Shown: in pieces, positions 50,249-59,262 of the stretch
Numbering within the stretch: position 1 is the stretch's first letter
How the letters are laid out: each line of letters opens with the position of its first letter
Source of the DNA: Altererythrobacter sp. C41
GTDB lineage: Bacteria > Pseudomonadota > Alphaproteobacteria > Sphingomonadales > Sphingomonadaceae
Assembly (NCBI RefSeq): GCF_016803135.1
Contig: NZ_JAEVFE010000002.1
Location: 558,001-622,000, forward strand
DNA: 64,000 nucleotides
Direction of reading: 5' to 3'
Made by a program: the position numbers and the translations under genes
Notes under the pieces: model-generated
The model's input: the letters and a program-made list of their open reading frames with translations, nothing else
Database searches by the model: none
Told to the model about the DNA's origin: nothing

Positions 50249-51918
50249 CGGCATTGCGGCGCCTTTGCGGGCAGCGGCGGAGAGATCACACCTACGTTCC
50301 AGTTCCATTGCTGATCGCCCGCGGCCCTACGGCGGCAGACGGTTTCCTCGTAAAGGTCGTAGCGATCGCCCAGCACGTCGTTCACGACGAACGGCTTGCC
50401 GTCGAACACCATGTAGGCCTCGCCGGTGCCGAACGCGGGCCAGTCCGGCTGGCCCTCCGCGCGCGGAACACCGCTGCGCGCGAAGGAGGTCCAGTACTGG
50501 ACCATCGCATCGGACAGCGCGCGCTGCTCCTGCGTGCGCGGAATGCGCGGCCAGTTGTCGGTGGTCTCCCAGATCGTGCCGAACATGAAGGGTATCTCGG
50601 AGGCGTGGAAGGCATGGAGCCCCGCTTCGTCGGCGGCCGGGTAGCCGTGATCGAACAGGTAGAGGTAGGCGGGGGCTCCGATCGCCGCCTGCTTCCGGCC
50701 GATCCGCTCGGCTGTCCAGCCATAGAGCGCGTCGCGCGTCGCGGCGAGCATGCTCTCGTCGATCGTATCGGAGGGATAGATCGCCAGGAAGCGGTCGGCG
50801 AGCTCGCCATAGGCCGCGCGCACTTTCGCCTCGTATTCCCCGGCGTCGGCCGGCGCCGGCGGCAGCAGGCGGCGCAGCGACCGGATCTCGCCGCTGTTGA
50901 AGCCTGCGAGCACCGGCACCGGCGCCTGCTCGCCGCGGTCGAAGGCCTCGGCGATCTGATGCGGGATGATCTTGCCATCGACCGTGCCCCAGGTCGGGTA
51001 TCCCGCAGCGGTCGCCTTCGCGACGAGTTCGCGGGGGCCGAGGGCGCGCAGATCCGCAAGATCGTCTGCGTCGAGCTTCTCCCCCAGCCAGACACCGAGC
51101 GATTCCGCCGAAGGATGGCCGTTCTGCGCCTCCTTCAGCGCGGGCGTGGAGATCATGTACGAGCTCTGCATGATCGCCTTGTCGAACAGCCCGCGTGCCA
51201 GCGGCGAGGTCATCAGGTACATGACGCTGAGCGCGCCCGCGGATTCGCCCGCGATCGTCACATTGTCGGGATCGCCGCCGAAGGCCGCGATGTTGCGTTC
51301 GATCCAGCGCAGCGCTTCGATTTGGTCGAGGAAGCCGTAGTTGCCCGAGATGTCCTGCGCGGACTCGGCGCTGAGCTCCGGATGCGCGAGGAATCCGAGC
51401 ACGCCCAGGCGGTAGTTGAGCGAAACGACGACCGTGCCCTCTTCGGCCAGGTGTGCACCATCGTACATGCCGAAGCTGCTTGCCCCGGCAACCAGCGCGC
51501 CGCCGTGGATCCAGACCAGAACCGGTGCGTTCGTCGCGCCCTCCGGCGCCCAGACGTTGAGGGTGAGGCAATCTTCGCTCATCTCGCCGAGTTCTTCGGC
51601 GTAGATGTTGTTGGCCGCCCCGCGCTCTTCGGGCTGGAAGCAGGGTGGGCCGAAAGCCTCTGCGTCCAGCACGCCTTGCCAGGGCGCCTTGGCAACGGGC
51701 GGCTGCCAGCGCCGCTCGCCCACCGGAGCTTCGGCGTAGGGTATGCCGCGGAAGACCGTGATTCCGTCCTCTTGCACGCCGCGAACGTTGCCGGCCTGAG
51801 CCCTGATCACTGATGCTTCCTTGGCATGAGCGGATACGGCGAGCATGCCTGCCAATCCTGCCAGCAGGCCAGCCGTGCGAACCAGCGCCGATCTCGTCCG
51901 GATGCGACCCGCGATCAT
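50245..51918 (-). CDS. Secreted type-B carboxylesterase
   Basis: 557 residues: signal peptide (AVSAHAK), VFRGIPYAEAPVGERRW, EDCLTLNVWAP, oxyanion-hole WIHGGALVAG, nucleophile elbow GESAGA and the catalytic His in LHAFHASEIPFMFG. All features of an active carboxylesterase type B are visible, and the C-terminus is intact, unlike the paralogue at 42289. ATG 51918 follows AGAGGTGA. It lies 32 bp downstream of the TonB receptor. The pairing of receptor, carboxylesterase and permease recalls the fumonisin-degradation cluster of Sphingopyxis, but the aminotransferase gene is absent here. Confidence 0.9.
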   Translation of the reverse strand: MIAGRIRTRSALVRTAGLLAGLAGMLAVSAHAKEASVIRAQAGNVRGVQEDGITVFRGIPYAEAPVGERRWQPPVAKAPWQGVLDAEAFGPPCFQPEERGAANNIYAEELGEMSEDCLTLNVWAPEGATNAPVLVWIHGGALVAGASSFGMYDGAHLAEEGTVVVSLNYRLGVLGFLAHPELSAESAQDISGNYGFLDQIEALRWIERNIAAFGGDPDNVTIAGESAGALSVMYLMTSPLARGLFDKAIMQSSYMISTPALKEAQNGHPSAESLGVWLGEKLDADDLADLRALGPRELVAKATAAGYPTWGTVDGKIIPHQIAEAFDRGEQAPVPVLAGFNSGEIRSLRRLLPPAPADAGEYEAKVRAAYGELADRFLAIYPSDTIDESMLAATRDALYGWTAERIGRKQAAIGAPAYLYLFDHGYPAADEAGLHAFHASEIPFMFGTIWETTDNWPRIPRTQEQRALSDAMVQYWTSFARSGVPRAEGQPDWPAFGTGEAYMVFDGKPFVVNDVLGDRYDLYEETVCRRRAAGDQQWNWNVGVISPPLPAKAPQCR

Positions 51919-51950
51919 GGCTTCACCTCTCTTCTGTTCCTCGTGCACGA

Positions 51951-54230
51951 TCAGAAGTCGATGCCGAGACGAACACCCACCGTGCGCGGCCGCAGTCTCG
52001 CGTACCGTGCGTCGAGGAAGGCCTCGGGGTGGACGTAGGTGATCGCGTTGTTGTCGAACACGTTCTCGACATAGGCGGTCAGCGAAACCTGGCCCAGATC
52101 GACGCCGGCGACGAAGTTGGCCACGGTGTAAGCGTCGGTGAAATCGTACGTCGGATTGATAACATCGGGCTGGCCGGCAACGTTCGGGAACAGCCCGGGG
52201 AACTTGCCGACATGCGCGACATTCCCTGATACGAACGCGTCGGCATTTGCGCCCAGCGCGAAGTCGTAGCGGACGGTGGCCGAACCCTGAAAGTGCGGCG
52301 AGGCGAGCTGGATGCCTTCCTCGGCGCCGGACATCGCGGCTTCGGCGGGGGTCAGTTCGGTCACTTCGGAATCGTTGAAGGAGCCGTTTAGTGAGAGGCT
52401 GAGGCCACGCACCGGGCGTGCGGCAAGTTCGAATTCGATGCCTTTGCTCACCGCCGCGCCGATGTTGGTCGCGAACTGGACCTGGTCCGACAAGCGGTTG
52501 GCTTGCACCTGTATGTCGCGCCAGTCGATGTAATAGAGCGCGATGGCGGCCGTCAGCTTGCCGTCCAGCCAATTGCCCTTGAGCCCGACTTCGTAGTTCG
52601 TGAGGCTGTCCGAATCCGCGCCATCAGGGATAATGATGTCATTCTCATCAGCAACGCTCCCCAAACCTGCGCGGGCATTCACGACGGGCGAGCGGAAGCC
52701 GGTAGCGACCGTGGCGTAGGCGGTCAGCGATTCCGACGGCTTGTACGATGCGCTGGCCTTGTAGGAGATTTTGTCCGCCGTGACCTTTCGGCCCACTGCC
52801 GGATCGACCTCGGTGATTGTTAGCGGCAGGTTGCTGAAACCGCCGAGCGCCAGCGCCAGGTAGTTGCTGTTGTAGCCCCAGTCCTCAGTAAACGACTGCA
52901 CTTCGGTGGTCGTGTAGCGGAGCCCGCCCGTCAGCCAGAAATTGTCGGAAAAGCGGTAGGTCAGCTCGCCGAACCCGGCCATCTCCGTCTGGTTGGTATG
53001 TGCGCCAAAGCGCTGGTAATACTCGTCGTCGAGCCCCGTCAGGCCGCGTTCCTCGAGGAATTCGATCGACGAGCGGTAGTTGTAGTCTACGTCGCGCCGC
53101 TTGTCGTAGAAGAAGCCGCCGACGATCCAGTCGAACCGGCCTCCGCCAGCCGAGGCGAGGCGCACTTCCTGTACGAAGATGTCGTCGTAGGCCAGGGCGT
53201 CGAGCGCGAACGGAGTCGTCTGCGCAAACGTGCCGGCGAGATCGACGATGAAGGTCTGATCGAACGTGGAAAGCGTCGACGAGCTCGTGAGGTTCGCGAA
53301 GCCGAGGTCGTAATCGAGTGTGAAGTTGTAGCTCGTCAGCTTAGCGTGAAACAGGTCCGGCCGCTCGCTGAGACGCACGAACTCGCCGCGATCCGGGTTT
53401 ACCAGGCCGGAATCGCGCGGCTTGCTGTTCTCGTGCATGACCATCGCGCGCATCGAGAGTCGGTCGGTCGGATCCCATTGCAGCATGGCGCGTCCGCCGG
53501 CCGATTCCAGCGTGTTCGCGTTGTCCCGTCCGGTGCCGATGTTGTCGACCCAGCCGTCTTCGTGCCGGTAGAAACCGACCGCGCGGAAGGCGAGCTTGTC
53601 CTCGACCAGTGGGACGTTGATCATTCCGTTGTAGCGCTTGCGGAACGAGTCCTTGCCGGTGAGGCCGTAGTCGACCAGCAGCTTGCCTTCGAACTGGCTG
53701 GCATCGGGGCTCTTGGTCAGGATCCGTACGGCGCCGGCGAGTGAGTTGGAGCCGAACAGCGTACCCTGGGGGCCGCGCAGGAATTCGACTCGCTCGACAT
53801 CGAACAAGGTGGGGTCGAGAATGGTCGAGTTGCCGTTGGCTGAGATCGGCAGCTCGTCGATGTAGATCGCGACGGTGCCTTGCAGGTTCGCGCCGTAACC
53901 GTTGGTGGCGATGCCGCGCGCCGTGAAGTTGTTGAAGTTGGCGGTCGGCTTGTTAACGACGACGCCCGGCGTCTCGCGCGCGAGCCCTTCGTAGCCGACG
54001 ATGCCCTTCGCCGTCAGCTCCTCCTGCTGATAGGCGGTGACACTGAGCGGCACGTCCTGCAGGCTCTGCTCGCGCCGGGTAGCCGTGACGATGATGACGC
54101 CGCTGTCGGTGTCCTCTTCGGCAGCCGGCGCCGCCGCTTCCTGTTCCGCATTGTCCTGTGCAAACGCCGCGCTAGGTAAACTCGCAACCGCAACCGCCGA
54201 TGCGGAAGCCAACAGCCATCCCTTCATCAT
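51951..54230 (-). CDS. TonB-dependent receptor of the ester-catabolism cluster
   Basis: About 759 residues: signal peptide (PSAAFAQ), TonB-box-like GVIIVTATRR, plug domain (about 45-170, QDVPLSVTAYQQEEL and VEFLRGPQGTLFGSNSLAGAVRI), barrel ending in GVRLGIDF. Family: the iron-complex-type receptors so numerous in sphingomonads, many of which import organic compounds. Two adjacent ATG starts (54230 and 54227) follow GGGAGAGAG. First gene of the cluster, and an inverted repeat matching the TetR operator lies about 77 bp upstream. Confidence 0.9.
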   Translation of the reverse strand: MMKGWLLASASAVAVASLPSAAFAQDNAEQEAAAPAAEEDTDSGVIIVTATRREQSLQDVPLSVTAYQQEELTAKGIVGYEGLARETPGVVVNKPTANFNNFTARGIATNGYGANLQGTVAIYIDELPISANGNSTILDPTLFDVERVEFLRGPQGTLFGSNSLAGAVRILTKSPDASQFEGKLLVDYGLTGKDSFRKRYNGMINVPLVEDKLAFRAVGFYRHEDGWVDNIGTGRDNANTLESAGGRAMLQWDPTDRLSMRAMVMHENSKPRDSGLVNPDRGEFVRLSERPDLFHAKLTSYNFTLDYDLGFANLTSSSTLSTFDQTFIVDLAGTFAQTTPFALDALAYDDIFVQEVRLASAGGGRFDWIVGGFFYDKRRDVDYNYRSSIEFLEERGLTGLDDEYYQRFGAHTNQTEMAGFGELTYRFSDNFWLTGGLRYTTTEVQSFTEDWGYNSNYLALALGGFSNLPLTITEVDPAVGRKVTADKISYKASASYKPSESLTAYATVATGFRSPVVNARAGLGSVADENDIIIPDGADSDSLTNYEVGLKGNWLDGKLTAAIALYYIDWRDIQVQANRLSDQVQFATNIGAAVSKGIEFELAARPVRGLSLSLNGSFNDSEVTELTPAEAAMSGAEEGIQLASPHFQGSATVRYDFALGANADAFVSGNVAHVGKFPGLFPNVAGQPDVINPTYDFTDAYTVANFVAGVDLGQVSLTAYVENVFDNNAITYVHPEAFLDARYARLRPRTVGVRLGIDF

Positions 54231-54306
54231 CTCTCTCCCATCCAGTCGCACCCTTCAAGAGGTGCTTGTGTGGCGCGCAAACTATCCTCGAATAATCGGA
54301 TGTCAA

Positions 54307-54330
54307 TATTCACTATCGTGAGTGTGAATA
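54307..54330 (-). promoter_or_regulatory. TetR-type operator before the TonB receptor
   Basis: TATTCAC (54307-54313) and GTGAATA (54324-54330) are exact inverted repeats; inside them CACT and AGTG pair again. The core CACTATCGTGAGT shares CnCTnTCGnGAGT with the site at 47864-47883. Confidence 0.6.
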
Positions 54331-54420
54331 AAAATCCGACGCCAGTTTGAGTGGGAGGGGCGTCGGTTGTTGCGAGAAATTCTTTGCAATTGCCGGACTG
54401 CTCCGCGATCGCGCGCCGCG

Positions 54421-54624
54421 ATGGCTGATGAGGTCGCCTCCCCCTGCCGCAATATTTGCCGCGTCTCTGCGGCAGGCGACTTATGCGAGGGCTGTGGGCG
54501 AACGCTTGAAGAGATCGGCCGCTGGGCGGCGGCAGGCGACGCGGAGAAGCGGCAGATCGTTGCTGCCGCGCGCGAGCGGCTTACGGAGTTGGCTGGCTCT
54601 CGGCCCGGCGAGGGCGGAAAGTGA
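54421..54624 (+). CDS. DUF1289 small cysteine protein
   Basis: 67 residues with CRNIC, then an eight-residue gap and CEGCGRTLEEIGRW, the Cx3C-Cx2C pattern of the DUF1289 family (YdhL-like), proposed to bind zinc or Fe-S. ATG 54421 begins just before the first Cys; no clear ribosome site is seen. Its 3' end overlaps that of the convergent GDYXXLXY gene by 44 bp. Function unknown; no operon partner on this strand. Confidence 0.78.
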   Translation: MADEVASPCRNICRVSAAGDLCEGCGRTLEEIGRWAAAGDAEKRQIVAAARERLTELAGSRPGEGGK

Positions 54625-55087
54625 TATCGAGCGGGGTCAGGCGCCCGTCTTTGCGCACGCGGATGCGGACGATGCCCTGCAGCTTGGGATCGGCAAGCTG
54701 ACGCTGAAGCGCCGCAGCGCGCTCCTGCGAGACATAGAGGCGGCCGCTCGCCAGTCCGCCTTCGGGGTCGTTCCATCCGCCGTCCGCGCGGACGGGATGA
54801 TCGCAGCGCTCGCCTTCGGGCAGATATACGCGCGCGAGGTCGGGAGCCTGCCCCTCCAGACATAACACCGGCTCGCCTGTAAGGTCGGCCGATCCGCGTT
54901 CGAGACCCGGCCAGTCGTAGGTGTAGATCACGTAATGGCCGCGCAGCAGATCGCGCGGGTCGTAGCCGCCGATCGGGACGAGCCATTCTGTGCCCTGCTG
55001 TGCCGCTCGGTGCGTGGTAGCCCAGCTTGCGGCGAGGCCGATAAGCGGGAGCGCCAGGGTCAGCGCCAGAGTGAGGCGGCGATTCAT
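54581..55087 (-). CDS. GDYXXLXY-type membrane-associated protein
   Basis: 168 residues: N-terminal signal or anchor helix (about 5-22), then GGYDPRDLLRGHYVIYTYD (41-59), the region that names the GDYXXLXY family, and a basic C-terminal domain. This family is regularly encoded right after DUF2157 membrane proteins, as here: its ATG overlaps that gene's stop (ATGA). The molecular function is unknown. Confidence 0.82.
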   Translation of the reverse strand: MNRRLTLALTLALPLIGLAASWATTHRAAQQGTEWLVPIGGYDPRDLLRGHYVIYTYDWPGLERGSADLTGEPVLCLEGQAPDLARVYLPEGERCDHPVRADGGWNDPEGGLASGRLYVSQERAAALQRQLADPKLQGIVRIRVRKDGRLTPLDITFRPRRAESQPTP

Positions 55088-56235
55088 GGCGTGCCCTCAT
55101 CAGGCGGCGCGAGCCGGCGCGAAATGCGCACCGCAATCCACGCCACCGCGAGGATCAGCAGCCCGGCAACGATCAGCCCCGCACCGCTCGTCAGCAGATC
55201 GCTTGCAAGTTCGAAGCTGAGGATCACCAGACGCACCGCGATCACGGCGACGGCGAGCTGAAAGATCCGCCGCCACCCCGCATGGAGCGCCGCAAGCGCG
55301 ACGCCGATCCACAACGCCATGAACAGGATTGCGCCGCCCAGCATGCTCCCGTCGACGAGATGGGCGGCGACCAGTACGAGCGCTGCGCCGCCGATCACGC
55401 ACCCTGCGGCAAGTCCCGAGGCACTGCGTCGGGCCGCGAGCACCAGGCCGGCTGCACCGAGGCCGATGGCGGCCTGCACGACCTGCGTCGCGAGTGCGAG
55501 GAAGCGCTCGGTGTCGCCGTCGAAGTCGTCGAGCCCGCTCGCGGCCGCGATCAGCGAGGCGCCGCCCAGCGCATAGGCGAAGCCGAGCTGTTCGAGGCGG
55601 CGCCAGAAGCCGGTCCGCGTGCTGCGCCCGCGCATCCAGGCGCCCAGCGGTGCGAGCAACACGGGCAGCGCGGTCGCGAGGCCCACGACGAGCGCGGGAC
55701 GTTCGCCACGATCGAAACCGAACAGTGGCCGCATCGGGTCCGAAAAATCCCAGCAGGCGTAGGCGAGCAGGACAGTGAGCAGTGCGGCAGTAAGCCAGCT
55801 CGATCCGCGCAGCAGAATCACCGGTGCGAACAGCGCGAGCCACAGCGCTAGCGGCTGCCACAGCGGCGAACTCGTCTGGTAGACTTGGCCAAGGTGTCCG
55901 AAAAACGTAAGCCCGAGCACCGCGAACACGAAGAGTAGCGCCTCATGCCCCCAGGGCCGGTGCGACAGCAGCTCCTCGCCCCGCCACCAGAGTGCGGCGG
56001 CAAGCACAGTCAGGAGCATGAAATGGACCGCGAGCCGCACCGTTCCGGGTATCGCTTCCCAGTTGGCGGCCACGACCGAGACGAGCCCGAGCCCGATCGC
56101 CAGTGCGCCGATCCCAACCACGGCCCACAGCGCAAGAGGGCGGGAATGCTCCGCTTCGTAAGCGCGGATCGACGCCGTCGTTCCGGCATCGATCAGCCCG
56201 GCCTCCTGCCAGGCGGCGAGTTTGCGTTCGATCAT
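55084..56235 (-). CDS. DUF2157 membrane protein
   Basis: 383 residues: a cytosolic N-terminal segment (ERKLAAWQEAGLIDAGT, about 3-19) followed by ten or so hydrophobic helices, including VVAANWEAIP at about 57-66, the signature of DUF2157. Paired with a GDYXXLXY protein downstream. ATG 56235 is preferred over an in-frame TTG at 56241. It begins 24 bp before the convergent end of nothing else; upstream lies the stop of ligD on the same strand, 23 bp away, so it may share that transcript. Function unknown. Confidence 0.83.
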   Translation of the reverse strand: MIERKLAAWQEAGLIDAGTTASIRAYEAEHSRPLALWAVVGIGALAIGLGLVSVVAANWEAIPGTVRLAVHFMLLTVLAAALWWRGEELLSHRPWGHEALLFVFAVLGLTFFGHLGQVYQTSSPLWQPLALWLALFAPVILLRGSSWLTAALLTVLLAYACWDFSDPMRPLFGFDRGERPALVVGLATALPVLLAPLGAWMRGRSTRTGFWRRLEQLGFAYALGGASLIAAASGLDDFDGDTERFLALATQVVQAAIGLGAAGLVLAARRSASGLAAGCVIGGAALVLVAAHLVDGSMLGGAILFMALWIGVALAALHAGWRRIFQLAVAVIAVRLVILSFELASDLLTSGAGLIVAGLLILAVAWIAVRISRRLAPPDEGTP

Positions 56236-56258
56236 TCGCAAGCGACGCTACTTCCCGC

Positions 56259-58781
56259 TCAGATGTCGGGCAAGCGTTGTTCGGCGAAGCCCCAGCCCGC
56301 CAGCGCCTTCGATTGTGCCCGTTTGTGGAGCGCCTTGGCATCGGAGATCGAGAACGGCTGCGCATTCGCGAAGTCGTCCAGCTCCTTCCAGGAGATCGGC
56401 ACGGCCACGGGCGCGCCTTCCCGCGCGCGGGCGGAATAGGGGACGACCGCCGTGCTCCCTCGCTGGTTGCGCAGGTAGTCGATGAAGATCTTCCCCTTGC
56501 GCTTGGCCTTGCTCATCGTGGCGACGAAGCGCTCGGGTTCGGCCATGCTCAGCGCCTCGGCGAAGCGCTGGGAGAAGTCCTTGTGCTCCTCCCACGAATG
56601 GCCGGGAGTGAGGGGGACTACGACGTGTACGCCCTTGCCGCCCGAAAGCATGGCGAAGCTGGTGAGGCCGAGGTCGGCGAGCTTCTTGCGAATGTCCTTC
56701 GCGGCCTGCTTGACGTCGCCGAAATCGAGCCCTTCGTCCGGGTCGAGATCGAACACCATCCGGTCGGGTTCCTCCACCTCCGTGCTGCGGGCGCCCCAGC
56801 CGTGGAACTCGATTGTGCCCATCTGAACGCAGGCGAGCAGGCCCGCGGCATCCTCGACATAGAGATAGTCTTCGGTCCCGCCCTTCTTCTCCGCGATCGG
56901 GACATGATGGACGTGCTCCCCGAACGAGCCGGAATCGTGCTTCTGGAAAAAGCACTTGCGCGCCCGCCCCTGGGGACAGCGCACCAGGCTGACCGGGCGA
57001 AACGCGGCGAAGGGAAGCATCAGCGGCGCGATGCTGGCATAGTAGTCGGCGAGATCGCCCTTGGTCTGCCCGCTGTCGGGGAAGATTACGCGGCTGCGGT
57101 TGGATATCTTCACCGCGCCCGCCACTTCTTCCTGCGGAGCCTCATCCGGCTCTTCCGGGGACACGTCCTCGGCGGGCTTGTCGCTTCTGAGGCCGATGAA
57201 GCTCGCGTGGCGCACGTTTCCCTCGGCGGTGAACTCGGCGAAGGCGATCTCCGCGACCAGTTTGGGCGCAAGCCAGGTGACCCCGCGCGCGGACACCCTG
57301 TCGACCTCGGCGGGCGCCTTCGTTCGTTCCAGTCGTGCCATTTTCTGTGCCAGATCGGCCAGTACGTCCTGATTAAAGCCGGTGCCGACATTGCCCTTGT
57401 AGACGAGCTCGCCGTTCTCGTGCTGCGCCAGCAGGAGCGACGAAAACGGCCGCGCCTTGGCGCTCGATTTCTTCCACCCGATGATCACGAATTCCTGCCG
57501 CAACGTGCACTTGATCTTGACCCAGTTTCGCGTGCGTGTGCCGCGATAAGGCGAGTCGACCGCCTTCGAGATTATCCCCTCCTGCTTCGCCTGGCACATG
57601 GCGCGGTAGAGCTTTTCGCCCGCGCCGATCACGTGGTCGGCGACGTGGATCGGCGGCTCGGCGCTCCTGAGCAACGCCTCCAGCCGTTCCTTGCGCTCGA
57701 TATTCGGGAGCTTGGCGAGGTTCTCTCCATCGACTTCCAGCAGATCGAACGCATGGAAGGTGAGTGCGTCGTCTCGACCTTGCGAGCCGTGCCCCCGCTT
57801 GAGAACCTTCTGGAGCGCCGAGAAATCGGGATTGCCGTCTTTCCCGTACGCGACGATCTCCCCGTCGATCAGGCACGATGGCAGGTCGAGCGCCGCGAAC
57901 TTCGCGACCAGCGGGGCGAACTTGTCGCTCCAGTCCTTGCCGCTGCGGGTATAGACGCGCACGTCCTCCCCCGCTGCGGCGATGAGCGCGCGGTAGCCGT
58001 CGAACTTGATCTCGTGCATCCAGCCGTTGCCCGTAGGTACGGCATCGACCAGCGTGGCGAGCTGGGGCGGGCGGAACTTCGGCGGCTTGCCGGAGACGGC
58101 CTTGCGCTTCGGCTTGGCCTTGCGGGCATTGTGCTTCGCCGCCTTTTCCATCTCGCTGGCGAAGGCCACGCCCTTCTTGCCTTTGAGCGAGTGTTCGCCT
58201 TTCACGTCGGCGGCAATCTCCGCCATCGAACGGCCGGTGAGAACGCTGGTCAGCTCGCGCTCCACCAGCGGGTCGCCTTCCTCGGCATATTCGTCGGCCA
58301 CTTTGCGCAGCAACCAGTTCTCGCGCTTCTCGCCGGGCCGCTTCTTCATCCGCACCAGCAGCCACTCGCCGTTCATGCGCTCGCCGCGCAGCGTGAAGTG
58401 GAGATGGCCCTTGTCGATGTCCTTCCAGCTCTTGCCCTCGACCGGGGCCCAGGTACCGCGGTCCCACAGCATCACCGTGCCGCCCCCGTATTCGCCCTTG
58501 GGGATCGTGCCTTCGAATTCGGCGTAGGACATCGGATGATCCTCGGTCCGGACCGCGAGGCGCTTGATCTCGGGGTCGGGCGAGGGACCTTTGGTCACGG
58601 CCCAAGACTTGAGCACGCCGTCGGCCTCGAGCCGGAAGTCCCAGTGGAGGCGAGTGGCATCGTGCTTCTGGACGATGAAGCGATTGCCCCCGTCGCTGCT
58701 GGCACGCTTCCCGGCGGGCTCCGCCGTGCGGGCGAAGTCGCGCTTGCGGTTGTATTCGGCGAGCGGGTCACGCTTCGCCAT
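56259..58781 (-). CDS. ligD: Multifunctional DNA ligase D (NHEJ)
   Basis: 840 residues in the order phosphoesterase-ligase-polymerase, as in Pseudomonas LigD. PE domain (1-170): His40, Asp41 and His46 (KHDATRLHWDF) and His82 (DHP). Ligase domain (about 235-530): nucleophile Lys259 in EIKFDGYR. Polymerase domain (about 555-840): archaeo-eukaryotic-primase-type VFDLDPDEG with the metal Asp pair. It repairs double-strand breaks with Ku by trimming, filling and sealing ends. ATG 58781 overlaps the MgtC-like stop by 14 bp; part of a ku-mgtC-ligD operon. Confidence 0.94.
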   Translation of the reverse strand: MAKRDPLAEYNRKRDFARTAEPAGKRASSDGGNRFIVQKHDATRLHWDFRLEADGVLKSWAVTKGPSPDPEIKRLAVRTEDHPMSYAEFEGTIPKGEYGGGTVMLWDRGTWAPVEGKSWKDIDKGHLHFTLRGERMNGEWLLVRMKKRPGEKRENWLLRKVADEYAEEGDPLVERELTSVLTGRSMAEIAADVKGEHSLKGKKGVAFASEMEKAAKHNARKAKPKRKAVSGKPPKFRPPQLATLVDAVPTGNGWMHEIKFDGYRALIAAAGEDVRVYTRSGKDWSDKFAPLVAKFAALDLPSCLIDGEIVAYGKDGNPDFSALQKVLKRGHGSQGRDDALTFHAFDLLEVDGENLAKLPNIERKERLEALLRSAEPPIHVADHVIGAGEKLYRAMCQAKQEGIISKAVDSPYRGTRTRNWVKIKCTLRQEFVIIGWKKSSAKARPFSSLLLAQHENGELVYKGNVGTGFNQDVLADLAQKMARLERTKAPAEVDRVSARGVTWLAPKLVAEIAFAEFTAEGNVRHASFIGLRSDKPAEDVSPEEPDEAPQEEVAGAVKISNRSRVIFPDSGQTKGDLADYYASIAPLMLPFAAFRPVSLVRCPQGRARKCFFQKHDSGSFGEHVHHVPIAEKKGGTEDYLYVEDAAGLLACVQMGTIEFHGWGARSTEVEEPDRMVFDLDPDEGLDFGDVKQAAKDIRKKLADLGLTSFAMLSGGKGVHVVVPLTPGHSWEEHKDFSQRFAEALSMAEPERFVATMSKAKRKGKIFIDYLRNQRGSTAVVPYSARAREGAPVAVPISWKELDDFANAQPFSISDAKALHKRAQSKALAGWGFAEQRLPDI

Positions 58782-59262
58782 CGCGCGGCTCCCTCTCCTT
58801 GCCGAGCACGCGGCCGCTTTCCTTGTCCTCGACCAGCCGTAGCAGCGTGAGAAGCACGAGGCTGACGATCGCGGCGACCACCACTAGCGGCCACTGCGCA
58901 GCGCCGCAGGCGATGCCGATGACCGCCGCGACCCACAAGTGGGCGGCCGTGGTGAGGTTATGAACCTGCCCTCTGCTGAATACGATCAGACCGGCCCCGA
59001 GAATGCCCACAAAGGAACCGGTAGCCTCGAATATGCGCAACGGATCCATCCGGTCGCCGTCGAGCTGAGCGTAGAGCGCGATGATCGAAACCGTCATCGC
59101 GGCCGCCGCGAAGCAGATCAGCGCGTGGGTGCGCATGCCGGCTTCGTGCCCGCGCAACTCGCGGTCGAGACCGAGCAGAACGCCGAGGATCGCCGCGGCG
59201 CCTAGGCGCGAGAGCAGATCCCAATCCATCCAGTGGATCAGAACGGGGTCGTTGAGCTCCAT
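58768..59262 (-). CDS. MgtC/SapB-family membrane protein
   Basis: 164 residues: four to five hydrophobic segments, with LGVLLGLDRELRGHEAGMRTHAL (positions 27-49) as the MgtC/SapB signature. The family is linked to magnesium homeostasis and membrane-potential control, but members differ. It is wedged between ku and ligD, overlapping both (TGATG with ku, 14 bp with ligD). This coupling implies co-expression with DNA repair; a functional link is unproven. Confidence 0.85.
   Translation of the reverse strand: MELNDPVLIHWMDWDLLSRLGAAAILGVLLGLDRELRGHEAGMRTHALICFAAAAMTVSIIALYAQLDGDRMDPLRIFEATGSFVGILGAGLIVFSRGQVHNLTTAAHLWVAAVIGIACGAAQWPLVVVAAIVSLVLLTLLRLVEDKESGRVLGKEREPRDGEA

Noticed and set aside
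56103-58850. A 915-codon frame antisense to ligD
   Set aside because: Shadow of a long GC-rich gene; no recognisable domain and no ribosome site.
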